From an uncultured Lachnospiraceae bacterium (lineage in GTDB: Bacteria; Bacillota; Clostridia; Lachnospirales; Lachnospiraceae): DNA of 20,456 nt. Positions 1 to 5,911 of the stretch are shown one piece after another (positions within the stretch are counted from its first letter, which is position 1; the number at the start of each line of letters is the position of its first letter). Position numbers and translations under genes: made by a program. The notes beneath the pieces were generated by a model that saw only the letters and a program-made list of their open reading frames with translations, was not told the origin of the DNA and ran no database searches. The stretch covers positions 1 through 20,456 of the forward strand of contig CAJTSB010000045.1 of the NCBI GenBank assembly GCA_910578825.1. Reading direction: 5' to 3'.

Positions 1-64
1 GCTCCGACACAAGGCATCAGGGCTCCTCCCGCTACGCGGGTCCCTCCTCATGCCATGTATTATA
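1..64. repeat. GC-rich palindromic fragment at window edge
   Basis: A GC-rich stretch sits against strongly AT-rich flanking DNA. It holds nested inverted repeats: CCCGC (29-33) pairs with GCGGG (37-41) around a 3-nt loop, and an outer GGCAT/ATGCC pair lies at about 13-17 and 50-54. On the minus strand a consensus TATAAT (59-64) stands just upstream of an ATG at 51. From there an open frame rich in Arg, Ser, Asp and Pro runs off the left edge. I cannot tell whether this is a dispersed palindromic repeat, the start of a small gene or the end of a structured RNA. A dispersed repeat seems most likely from the shape. Confidence 0.3.
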
Positions 65-124
65 CCCTTTTTTCCCAAAAAAAGAAACAAATATTTTCTT
101 TTTTATAAAAAAATCATTTTTCAC

Positions 125-153
125 TTGCAATATTGCACTCTTTCTGGTAGAAT
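125..153 (+). promoter_or_regulatory. rpmB promoter
   Basis: TTGCAA (125-130) and TAGAAT (148-153) are separated by exactly 17 nt, a good housekeeping sigma-factor match, 64 nt before the rpmB start codon. The -35 box is overlapped by a perfect 12-nt palindrome, TGCAATATTGCA (126-137), which could be an operator. Confidence 0.75.
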
Positions 154-216
154 ATTCATGTTGTGAGCCTGTGATTTGAATTGTGCGGGCTTAGTAAGTT
201 GCAAGGAGGTGCAATT

Positions 217-408
217 ATGGCAAAATGTAGCATTTGTGGAAAAGGTGCACATTTCGGAAACAATGTCAGCCATTCACATAGAAGAAGTAACAGAATGTGG
301 AAGTCTAACATTAAATCCGTAAGATGTAAAGTAAATGGAAGTGATAACACCAAGAAGATGTATGTTTGTACTTCTTGCCTGAAAAGCGGAAAAGTAGAAA
401 GAGCTTAG
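217..408 (+). CDS. rpmB: Large ribosomal subunit protein bL28
   Basis: This 63-residue protein is ribosomal protein L28 of the 50S subunit. It starts MAKCSICGKG and has a basic middle with the H-S-H-R-R-S-N-R-x-W-K pattern typical of the family. Two cysteine pairs (C4/C7 and C51/C54) form a zinc ribbon, so this is the zinc-binding (C+) form. An AAGGAGG site lies 7 nt before the ATG at 217. The frame is open back to 181, but that extension has no ribosome site and would be foreign to the family. The gene stands alone with its own promoter and a strong terminator. It converges with the small membrane-peptide gene on the other strand. Confidence 0.97.
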   Translation: MAKCSICGKGAHFGNNVSHSHRRSNRMWKSNIKSVRCKVNGSDNTKKMYVCTSCLKSGKVERA

Positions 409-427
409 TTCTTTTCGATTTTAATCC

Positions 428-466
428 GGACAGTACATTGGTTCGCCAATGTACTGTCCATTTTTT
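428..466 (+). terminator. rpmB intrinsic terminator
   Basis: A perfect 14-bp stem (428-441 with 446-459) is closed by a TTCG tetraloop and followed by six T residues (461-466), 19 nt after the rpmB stop. On the minus strand it lies just after the stop of the 45-residue peptide gene, but there is no T-run there, so it should act mainly on rpmB. Confidence 0.93.
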
Positions 467-469
467 CGC

Positions 470-607
470 TTAACAGCAGAATAAATTATACCCCAGAAGC
501 AACAATGCAAAGATAATCAACACTCCCACCACATCACTGGGTAAAATCAGCATGATAGCCATCCCTACTGCAATCCAAAATAAAATAAAGCCTAGCAACC
601 TTCTCAT
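470..607 (-). CDS. 45-residue two-helix membrane peptide, unknown function
   Basis: A small open frame runs from an ATG at 607 to a TAA at 470-472. Residues 4-22 and 26-43 are almost wholly hydrophobic, separated by a short L-P-S-D-V-V turn. The start is M-R-R and the end is Y-N-L-F-C-C, so the product should be a hairpin membrane protein with a basic N-terminus. The ribosome site is weak (GGTGAT). The start lies 11 nt after the T-run of the gerW terminator, so it would be made from read-through of the ytfI-gerW transcript or from a promoter I cannot see. I do not recognise the family. The regular hydrophobic pattern and clean start and stop argue for a real gene. Confidence 0.6.
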   Translation of the reverse strand: MRRLLGFILFWIAVGMAIMLILPSDVVGVLIIFALLLLGYNLFCC

Positions 608-617
608 GGCATCACCG

Positions 618-655
618 AAAAAACAGAGTATATATCATTACTAATATATGCTCTG
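618..655 (-). terminator. Terminator after gerW
   Basis: Read on the minus strand, CAGAG and ATATAT pair with ATATAT and CTCTG across one C/A mismatch, with an 8-nt loop, followed directly by six T residues. It lies 45 nt past the gerW stop and just before the ribosome site of the small membrane peptide. The stem is AT-rich, so read-through is likely to be partial. Confidence 0.7.
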
Positions 656-700
656 CCTCTTCTGTTCATGCGTAATTTGCAAAAATCTGCTTATACCTAA

Positions 701-1126
701 TCACTCTTCTGTAGAAATATTCAATTTCTCTGAAAGATCCTTCGCGGCCTCCCTTTTTGCCGATTCTTCTGCCTGCGACATATGTTTCGAGGAATTTTTG
801 CCTGTGAATTTATCTACCAGCTCCGGTACCAGATCCAGAATTTTGGTAACGCTGTCCTGATTCTTGACATTGACCAGTTTTGCATTGCCATTCTGGATAA
901 CCAACACGGCGCTGGGCGTAATCTTGCCGCCAATACCTCCGGCCGCACTGTTCTTTTTATCCTGGCTGAACGCACCGGCTCCTACTCCAAACGATACCTC
1001 AACCAATGGAAGGATGATTGTCTCACCAATATGCACCGCATCACCTACGACAGTCTTTGTTGTAATAAAACTATCCATCCCTTTAAACAGAGACTGAACG
1101 GTTGTGTTGAAATTATTCTCCTGCAT
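701..1126 (-). CDS. gerW: GerW family sporulation protein (YtfJ)
   Basis: The 141-residue product matches the Spore_YtfJ/GerW family. It has an N-terminal helix with Q-S-L-F-K-G-M-D, then G-x-x-I-I-L-P-L-V-E-V-S-F-G-V-G-A-G, a Gly-rich G-G-I-G-G-K segment, and P-S-A-V-L-V-I followed by a charged helical tail. In Bacillus, GerW is a spore protein needed for normal germination, made in the forespore; the role here is inferred from the family. Two in-frame ATGs are possible. The AGGAGG site (1135-1140) is only 2 nt from the ATG at 1132 but 8 nt from the ATG at 1126, so 1126 is preferred. It lies 15 nt after the DUF2953 gene, the same ytfI-ytfJ order as in Bacillus. Confidence 0.93.
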   Translation of the reverse strand: MQENNFNTTVQSLFKGMDSFITTKTVVGDAVHIGETIILPLVEVSFGVGAGAFSQDKKNSAAGGIGGKITPSAVLVIQNGNAKLVNVKNQDSVTKILDLVPELVDKFTGKNSSKHMSQAEESAKREAAKDLSEKLNISTEE

Positions 1127-1141
1127 AGTCATTACCTCCTG

Positions 1142-2104
1142 TTATTTCCTGATTCTTCTCCATACTAATCTTAGCTCTTTATCTATGAATAACCGGAATA
1201 CTGACAGTATAAAATGCCAGAGCCGGATATGTCCTCTCATTTGCAGCTTTCCTTCCACATAAAAATGCTCTGTCTGAAAATCCGGATAAATATTAATCTT
1301 GTATCGCGCCCAGAACGGAATCGTACTCAAAACGCCCAGAATCTTTCCGGTTCGCGCCGGATCTGCCATGCCAAAAGCAAGCTCTCCCGAAACTTTACGT
1401 GGAGAAAGATGACGTACCAAATATCGAAATACCCTCCATATCTTCCCCACAGCACTCTTATTAGTTTCATCCAAAATCATGTTTTTTATGTTTTGAAATT
1501 TTTCTTTTACAGTCCCGGCTCCGGGCCCGATATCCGAATTCTGTTTCCGCCTTCTGCGAATCCAGCGGAATCCTCCACGCTGTTTACGCCGCTCCTGCCT
1601 CTTACGCCTGCCCTTCTTACTGTTTGTATCCTTTTTATTTGTACTCTCTGCAATACCGTCGTCCGTGCTTTTATCCGATATGCCTATCTCTACCGGCAAA
1701 ATATCTGTCTCTTCTGACGATTGCCCAACTACCTTCTCTCCATCCGATAACTCCTCGTCTGCCTTCTCTCCGTCCGATAATTCCTCGTCTTCCTTTTCTC
1801 CATCCGATACTTCTTCATCTGCTCTTTCTTCGCCCGATAATTCCCCATGTAAAGGCTCTTTATCCGTTAACTTAATTGGAATCCCAAATATCCGCAGCCG
1901 TATAATAACGCCTCTCTCCTCATAGCGAACGCGGAAATCTATGATATGCAACAGCCATGAGAAAACGGCAAAGCCTGACGCTTCCTCGTAAAATTCTGCC
2001 CTCACGCGATAGCGGACCGGAACCGCAACTGCCGCCACAAGCAGCAGGACGCAGACAGCAAGCAGAACACCGATGATTTTCAGTATCAGGAACAGTATTT
2101 CCAT
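1142..2104 (-). CDS. ytfI: DUF2953 protein (YtfI-like), membrane-anchored
   Basis: This 320-residue protein has one N-terminal membrane segment (about residues 4-30), then a YtfI/DUF2953-like start (P-V-R-Y-R-V, F-S-W-L-L, R-I-F-G-I-P-I). The conserved C-terminal part has F-G-x-x-D-P-A-x-T-G near residues 245-255 followed by an I-Y-P-D-F segment. Residues 91-124 are an acidic tandem repeat of ten residues (DGEKxDEELS). Residues about 155-195 are strongly basic (K-K-G-R-R-K-R-Q). Together these form a low-complexity linker inserted between the two halves. An AGGAG site lies before the ATG at 2104, and the start overlaps the end of the upstream gene by 19 nt. It sits immediately before gerW as in Bacillus, so a sporulation role is likely. 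The biochemical function is unknown. Confidence 0.85.
   Translation of the reverse strand: MEILFLILKIIGVLLAVCVLLLVAAVAVPVRYRVRAEFYEEASGFAVFSWLLHIIDFRVRYEERGVIIRLRIFGIPIKLTDKEPLHGELSGEERADEEVSDGEKEDEELSDGEKADEELSDGEKVVGQSSEETDILPVEIGISDKSTDDGIAESTNKKDTNSKKGRRKRQERRKQRGGFRWIRRRRKQNSDIGPGAGTVKEKFQNIKNMILDETNKSAVGKIWRVFRYLVRHLSPRKVSGELAFGMADPARTGKILGVLSTIPFWARYKINIYPDFQTEHFYVEGKLQMRGHIRLWHFILSVFRLFIDKELRLVWRRIRK
1733..1834 (-). repeat. 30-bp in-frame tandem repeat in ytfI
   Basis: About 3.4 imperfect copies of a 30-bp unit encode the ten-residue repeat seen at residues 91-124 of the DUF2953 protein (D-G-E-K-x-D-E-E-L-S). The unit keeps the frame, so copy-number change would lengthen or shorten an acidic linker without breaking the gene. 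Confidence 0.85.
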
Positions 2105-2439
2105 TTACGTTCTCTCCTGAAATTCTTTTGTTGTCTAAGAAAATAATCTCTGACATCCAGACTTCCGGTTTTCTGGAATACCTCTAATATAATTTTACCC
2201 GCAAGCTCTAAGGCATTATCGTAACCCTTGTCCACACCGATTACCAGCATGTCCTGTTTCGGATAAGATTTCTGCATCAGCTCTTTTGCAGAAATAATAT
2301 CCAGAAGATTTGCAGGATTGCTGCTCAGTGCAATCACATAAATATCCAATTGTCCGGCATTGTGAAGAATCTTCCATTTGACTTTTTCTTTTTTGTGCCC
2401 AATACTTTCTCCCGCATAAAACTCTTTATACCAGATCAT
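2086..2439 (-). CDS. Conserved-looking 117-residue protein, unknown function
   Basis: I do not recognise this protein. It is soluble in appearance, with alternating strand and helix segments: W-K-I-L-H-N, L-D-I-Y-V-I-A-L-S-S-N-P-A-N-L-L-D-I-I, then D-M-L-V-I-G-V-D-K-G-Y-D-N-A-L-E-L-A and a basic C-terminal end. The A-L-S-S-N-P-A-N and V-I-G-V-D-K-G-Y patterns look like conserved loops of a small alpha/beta fold. An ATG at 2451 is also in frame but has no ribosome site. The codons just after it (GGAG, 6 nt before the second ATG) make 2439 the better start. It overlaps ytfI by 19 nt and so is probably translated together with ytfI and gerW, which hints at a sporulation link. Confidence 0.75.
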   Translation of the reverse strand: MIWYKEFYAGESIGHKKEKVKWKILHNAGQLDIYVIALSSNPANLLDIISAKELMQKSYPKQDMLVIGVDKGYDNALELAGKIILEVFQKTGSLDVRDYFLRQQKNFRRERKWKYCS

Positions 2440-2457
2440 TCCACTCTCCATTTAAAG

Positions 2458-2488
2458 AGAAAAGGCGTCCCATTTGAACACCTTTTCT
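2458..2488 (-). terminator. Possible terminator after the Nudix gene
   Basis: On the minus strand an 11-bp stem with one G-U pair (2458-2468 with 2478-2488) has a 9-nt loop. Its descending arm ends in CCTTTTCT, followed by CTTT. It lies between the Nudix gene and the 117-residue protein gene. The T-run is interrupted, so termination may be partial. Confidence 0.5.
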
Positions 2489-2521
2489 ATCCGTACATCT
2501 GCCTGCATCGCGGGCAAAATA

Positions 2522-2974
2522 CTAATAATATTTTCTGTTGCCCCAAAGATTACTCTTTTTCAAATCAAGATATTCATTGTATGCTCGTTCAACTATCTGT
2601 TTCTCATTCGTAAAACGCAATAAATGATATGCTTCGTGAAATTTGTAATATCCTGAATCAACAAAATATTCTTCCCGTTGTGGTTTGCTGTAATAACTGT
2701 CCGCCATCATCAGATACCAATGGACATCCTTTTCCACCGTATCATCTGGAACGGTAAAAGTATACTGGCTCTTTCCTACATACTTAATAATCTGGGCATC
2801 CACCCCAGTCTCTTCCAGCACTTCTCTTGCCGCCGTGTCCTTATACTCCTCACCTGGCTCCACAGTTCCCTTCGGAAGGACCCAGCCCTCATATTTGTTT
2901 TTGTAATTCTTATACAAAAGCAAAATCTTGCCGCGAAATATTACCACACCACCACAACTTGTTGCTTCAATCAT
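2522..2974 (-). CDS. Nudix hydrolase
   Basis: This 150-residue protein has a full Nudix box at residues 36-58: G36, E42, R50-E51, E54-E55, G57 and V58 all fit the G-x5-E-x7-R-E-U-x-E-E-x-G-U pattern. It therefore hydrolyses a nucleoside diphosphate linked to some other group, using a divalent metal. The W-V-L-P-K-G lead-in is typical of the family. The start S-C-G-G-V-V-I-F resembles diadenosine polyphosphate and related hydrolases, but the substrate cannot be told from sequence. The ATG at 2974 has AGGAGG 7 nt upstream. The gene has its own clear promoter at 3013-3041, so it is not simply the tail of the PBP operon. Confidence 0.93.
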   Translation of the reverse strand: MIEATSCGGVVIFRGKILLLYKNYKNKYEGWVLPKGTVEPGEEYKDTAAREVLEETGVDAQIIKYVGKSQYTFTVPDDTVEKDVHWYLMMADSYYSKPQREEYFVDSGYYKFHEAYHLLRFTNEKQIVERAYNEYLDLKKSNLWGNRKYY

Positions 2975-3012
2975 TGCAATACCTCCTGATGTGGTCTTCG
3001 AACTTTACACAC

Positions 3013-3041
3013 AGTATACCCCTTTTTATGTTATCTTGCAA
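3013..3041 (-). promoter_or_regulatory. Promoter of the Nudix gene
   Basis: On the minus strand TTGCAA (3036-3041) and TATACT (3013-3018) are exactly 17 nt apart, 39 nt before the Nudix start. The -35 box is centred in a perfect 12-nt palindrome ATCTTGCAAGAT (3033-3044). The promoter starts right after the PBP stop codon. Confidence 0.8.
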
Positions 3042-3048
3042 GATTTTT

Positions 3049-4506
3049 TTACAGTGCAAAGTATGTGTCAAACACCTGCCTGGCAATCGGGACTGCCACC
3101 GTGCTCCCCGCACCTCCATTTTCTACAATGACAGTCACTACAATACTGCCCTTTTCCTCTGTGGAGGCATATCCGGTAAACCAGGCATGGCTCTCTCCCT
3201 TGATATTGCTGAATTCCGCAGAACCGGTCTTTCCAGCAGCGTGATAAGACTGTCCACTTAATTTTGAGCCGGTTCCCTCGCTGACAACCAGTGACATGAA
3301 TTCCTGCATCTTCTTTGCTTCACTCTCACTCAACAGCGTTCCATAGGGCAGAAAATTGAATTTTTTTACCGTAACACCCCGGTAATTTTCTGTATGATCT
3401 ATGATAGAGGGGCGCATCAGCGTACCGTTATTGGCAATTGCCGATGTAATCAATGCCATATGCATCGGCGTAACCAGAGTCTCTCCCTGCCCGATTGCCA
3501 TCTGCGTCACCTCGTCCGCATTGGACTTACTATCCAGCACAAAGCTGCTTTTGTTCGATGGGTAGGAAACCGGCAAATCCGTATCAAACAATAACTCTTT
3601 ACAAAGACCGGCAAACCTTGTTTTATTCAATCCCAAACCGATATTGGCATAAGATGTATTGCAGGATTTGGCAAACGATTTCTGTAGATTCTCCGCTCCA
3701 TGGACAGCATTGTCATAACAGTGAATCTCCGTGTTATCCATGGCGATGCTACCAGTACAATCGTAATGGTAATCTTCATAATTTGCATTCTCGCGCAGAT
3801 ATTCCAACGTCGTAAGAATCTTAAATGTAGAACCGGGCGGATACAGCCCCTGCGTCACACGGTTCACCAATACAGAATTCTCACTGTCTGTATTGGAAAT
3901 GATACTTTCCCAGTTATCGGCAATCGTATTGGGGTCAAAATCTGGTTTTGATACCATCGTTAAAATTTTTCCGGTGGAAGGCTCCATTGCAATGACTGCG
4001 CCCCGGTTATCTCCCAATGCCTGGTATGCCGCTTCCTGAAGACGGTAATCCAGCGTCGTCACCACATTATCTCCTGGATTTTTCTTATCCTGTATGCCGT
4101 TGATGACCTGTTCCAGAAAGAAGGCATGAGAACGCAGCAGGTTGAAATTCCCAAAGGATTCAATGCCGGATTTCCCATTGCTGTCGTATCCTACCGCATG
4201 AGCAAACATGGCCCCGTAGGGATAATAACGCGTCTCTCTGCCGTCCTCTCCCACAACGGTCTGCGCAAGCACCTTTTCGTCGGAAGAAAGAATCTGTCCC
4301 CGCGTCACATGCTCGGCAAACGTATTCTGTCTGGTATTATAAGGACTGTTGATGAAATCTTCACTTTTAAACACCTGAAAGTAGACGAAATATCCCATCA
4401 TCATGATAAATACCGCCACAAACAGATACGTAATTATGACAAATTCCCGATTTCTCGCCCGCTTAGTCGAGGTTTTTGACTTTCGTTCCGTGAATGTTTT
4501 CTTCAT
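3049..4506 (-). CDS. Class B penicillin-binding protein (D,D-transpeptidase)
   Basis: A 485-residue class B PBP that cross-links peptidoglycan outside the membrane. It has a basic cytoplasmic start, one membrane anchor (about residues 22-45) and a C-terminal transpeptidase domain. The three active-site motifs are present: S-T-F-K at 226-229 with the nucleophile S226, S-C-N at 281-283 and K-T-G at 426-428. At 485 residues it is shorter than usual FtsI/Pbp2 proteins. The region between anchor and transpeptidase is compact, as in the PbpA type paired with RodA in actinobacteria. Its start overlaps the end of the FtsW/RodA gene by 44 nt, so the two are almost surely a working glycosyltransferase-transpeptidase pair. 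An AAGGAGG site lies 11 nt upstream. Whether the pair serves division, elongation or sporulation is not clear. Confidence 0.95.
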   Translation of the reverse strand: MKKTFTERKSKTSTKRARNREFVIITYLFVAVFIMMMGYFVYFQVFKSEDFINSPYNTRQNTFAEHVTRGQILSSDEKVLAQTVVGEDGRETRYYPYGAMFAHAVGYDSNGKSGIESFGNFNLLRSHAFFLEQVINGIQDKKNPGDNVVTTLDYRLQEAAYQALGDNRGAVIAMEPSTGKILTMVSKPDFDPNTIADNWESIISNTDSENSVLVNRVTQGLYPPGSTFKILTTLEYLRENANYEDYHYDCTGSIAMDNTEIHCYDNAVHGAENLQKSFAKSCNTSYANIGLGLNKTRFAGLCKELLFDTDLPVSYPSNKSSFVLDSKSNADEVTQMAIGQGETLVTPMHMALITSAIANNGTLMRPSIIDHTENYRGVTVKKFNFLPYGTLLSESEAKKMQEFMSLVVSEGTGSKLSGQSYHAAGKTGSAEFSNIKGESHAWFTGYASTEEKGSIVVTVIVENGGAGSTVAVPIARQVFDTYFAL

Positions 4507-5908
4507 GGGATAATCCGCCTCCTTTCCGTTTCCTGCGTTTCTTATCGTTTTTCCCGCTGCTTTTCTTTGACGTTTCCTTTATGCGCTGCGCTTCCTTCTC
4601 CTGCTCCGTGCGCTCGCGCAGCAGATACAATCCCTGAATAACGGCAAAAATAATCAATGTACTTAACAGAGAACTGCCGCCGTAACTTACCAACGGCAGC
4701 GTTACTCCTGTAGATGGGATAAATTTTATATCACCGCCTACGGAGAGCAGAACCTGAAAACCGTAAAGCGTTCCCAGACCGAGAGCCACCAGCTTGTAAA
4801 AAACATCCTTGATCTGCATGGCAATATTAAGAAACATCAAAAAGCAGCTCACACAGACGAGAATCAGACAGATAGCAAAAATTCCACCCAACTCCTCTGA
4901 AATGGCAGAAAAAATAAAATCCTGTTTGACCTCCGGTATCTTGTTGGGCATTCCCTGATTGAGTCCCATTCCAAACCATCCTCCGGTACCGATGGCAAAG
5001 AGGGAATTCGACACCTGGTTTCCCTCTCTCTCAAATACTGCCAGCGGATCCTGCCACGCCACCACGCGCACGCGCACATGGTTAAACAGAAAATACGCCA
5101 CCACGGACGCCGCTGCCCCACACAAGAGCCCTCCGGCAAAATAATATAATTTCCTGGTCGCCACATACAGCATCACCATATAAGCGATAAAGAAAATCAA
5201 CCCCGCACCCAGGTCCTTGGACAAGACAAGAATGATAACATGAAGTCCCGCCACCACCGTTGCCTTGACTACCTGCATGAATTCCGTGGATTCATAAAAC
5301 ATGGACGCTACAAAAAACACAAAGATAATCTTGATAAATTCAGACGGCTGAACGGAAATTCCCGCTACGGAAAAAGATAATTTCGCCCCGTGGGACACCG
5401 CCCCCAGCACCGCCACCACGCCCAGCATGGTAATGCCCGCCAGTGCGTACACCCAGGTCAGATTGCGCAAAAATTCCCATTTACTGATAAAATATGGGAT
5501 CAGCATCGTCAAAGCCATGGCAATCACAGCTATCTGAAACTGTTTCACGGCATGTTCATAGGATAGCCGCGTCAGCATCACAAATCCAATACAAAGAAGC
5601 ATGCACATATTATTTACCACCAGTTTCGAGACACGCTTATAAAAGATAGCGTAACAAATCTGCACGACTGCAAAAAATACAACCTGCATCGCATAAAATT
5701 TTATAATCTCCGTATTGAGCGTGGATGCAAACAGAACGGCATACGCATTCAGATGGAACAGATACATATATACGACCTGGCTCCTGTATTTTTCTGCCTG
5801 CTCTTCCTTGTCCACACTGCGTTTGAGGGAAGAAAAACACTGATACGTATACAGTGCAAACAGGATAATCATTGTATATTTTGATAATTCCGTAATCAAA
5901 TGTACCAT
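4463..5908 (-). CDS. FtsW/RodA/SpoVE family peptidoglycan glycosyltransferase
   Basis: A 481-residue polytopic membrane protein of the SEDS family, which polymerises lipid II into glycan strands. About ten or more hydrophobic segments cover residues 5-435. Family signatures are Q-P-S-E-F-I-K (187-193), K-D-L-G-A-G-L (231-237), V-R-V-x-x-W-x-D-P (280-288), V-K-Q-D-F-I-F-S-x-I-x-E-E-L-G (327-341) with the likely catalytic Asp D330, and T-L-P-L-V-S-Y-G-G-S-S (403-413). The C-terminal 45 residues are highly charged and basic. An N-terminal stretch before the SEDS core is longer than in FtsW. It follows the U32 gene by 3 nt and overlaps the PBP gene. A GAGGAG site stands about 11 nt before the ATG. 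Confidence 0.94.
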   Translation of the reverse strand: MVHLITELSKYTMIILFALYTYQCFSSLKRSVDKEEQAEKYRSQVVYMYLFHLNAYAVLFASTLNTEIIKFYAMQVVFFAVVQICYAIFYKRVSKLVVNNMCMLLCIGFVMLTRLSYEHAVKQFQIAVIAMALTMLIPYFISKWEFLRNLTWVYALAGITMLGVVAVLGAVSHGAKLSFSVAGISVQPSEFIKIIFVFFVASMFYESTEFMQVVKATVVAGLHVIILVLSKDLGAGLIFFIAYMVMLYVATRKLYYFAGGLLCGAAASVVAYFLFNHVRVRVVAWQDPLAVFEREGNQVSNSLFAIGTGGWFGMGLNQGMPNKIPEVKQDFIFSAISEELGGIFAICLILVCVSCFLMFLNIAMQIKDVFYKLVALGLGTLYGFQVLLSVGGDIKFIPSTGVTLPLVSYGGSSLLSTLIIFAVIQGLYLLRERTEQEKEAQRIKETSKKSSGKNDKKRRKRKGGGLSHEENIHGTKVKNLD

Positions 5909-5911
5909 AAA

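Noticed and set aside
782..1168. 128-residue plus-strand open frame
   Set aside because: It lies opposite gerW and its leader, has no ribosome site, and shows no family pattern, while the minus-strand frame is a clear YtfJ/GerW protein.
1733..1834. 30-bp repeats as a CRISPR array
   Set aside because: The copies are directly adjacent without spacers and keep one reading frame encoding an acidic linker. No cas gene is near.
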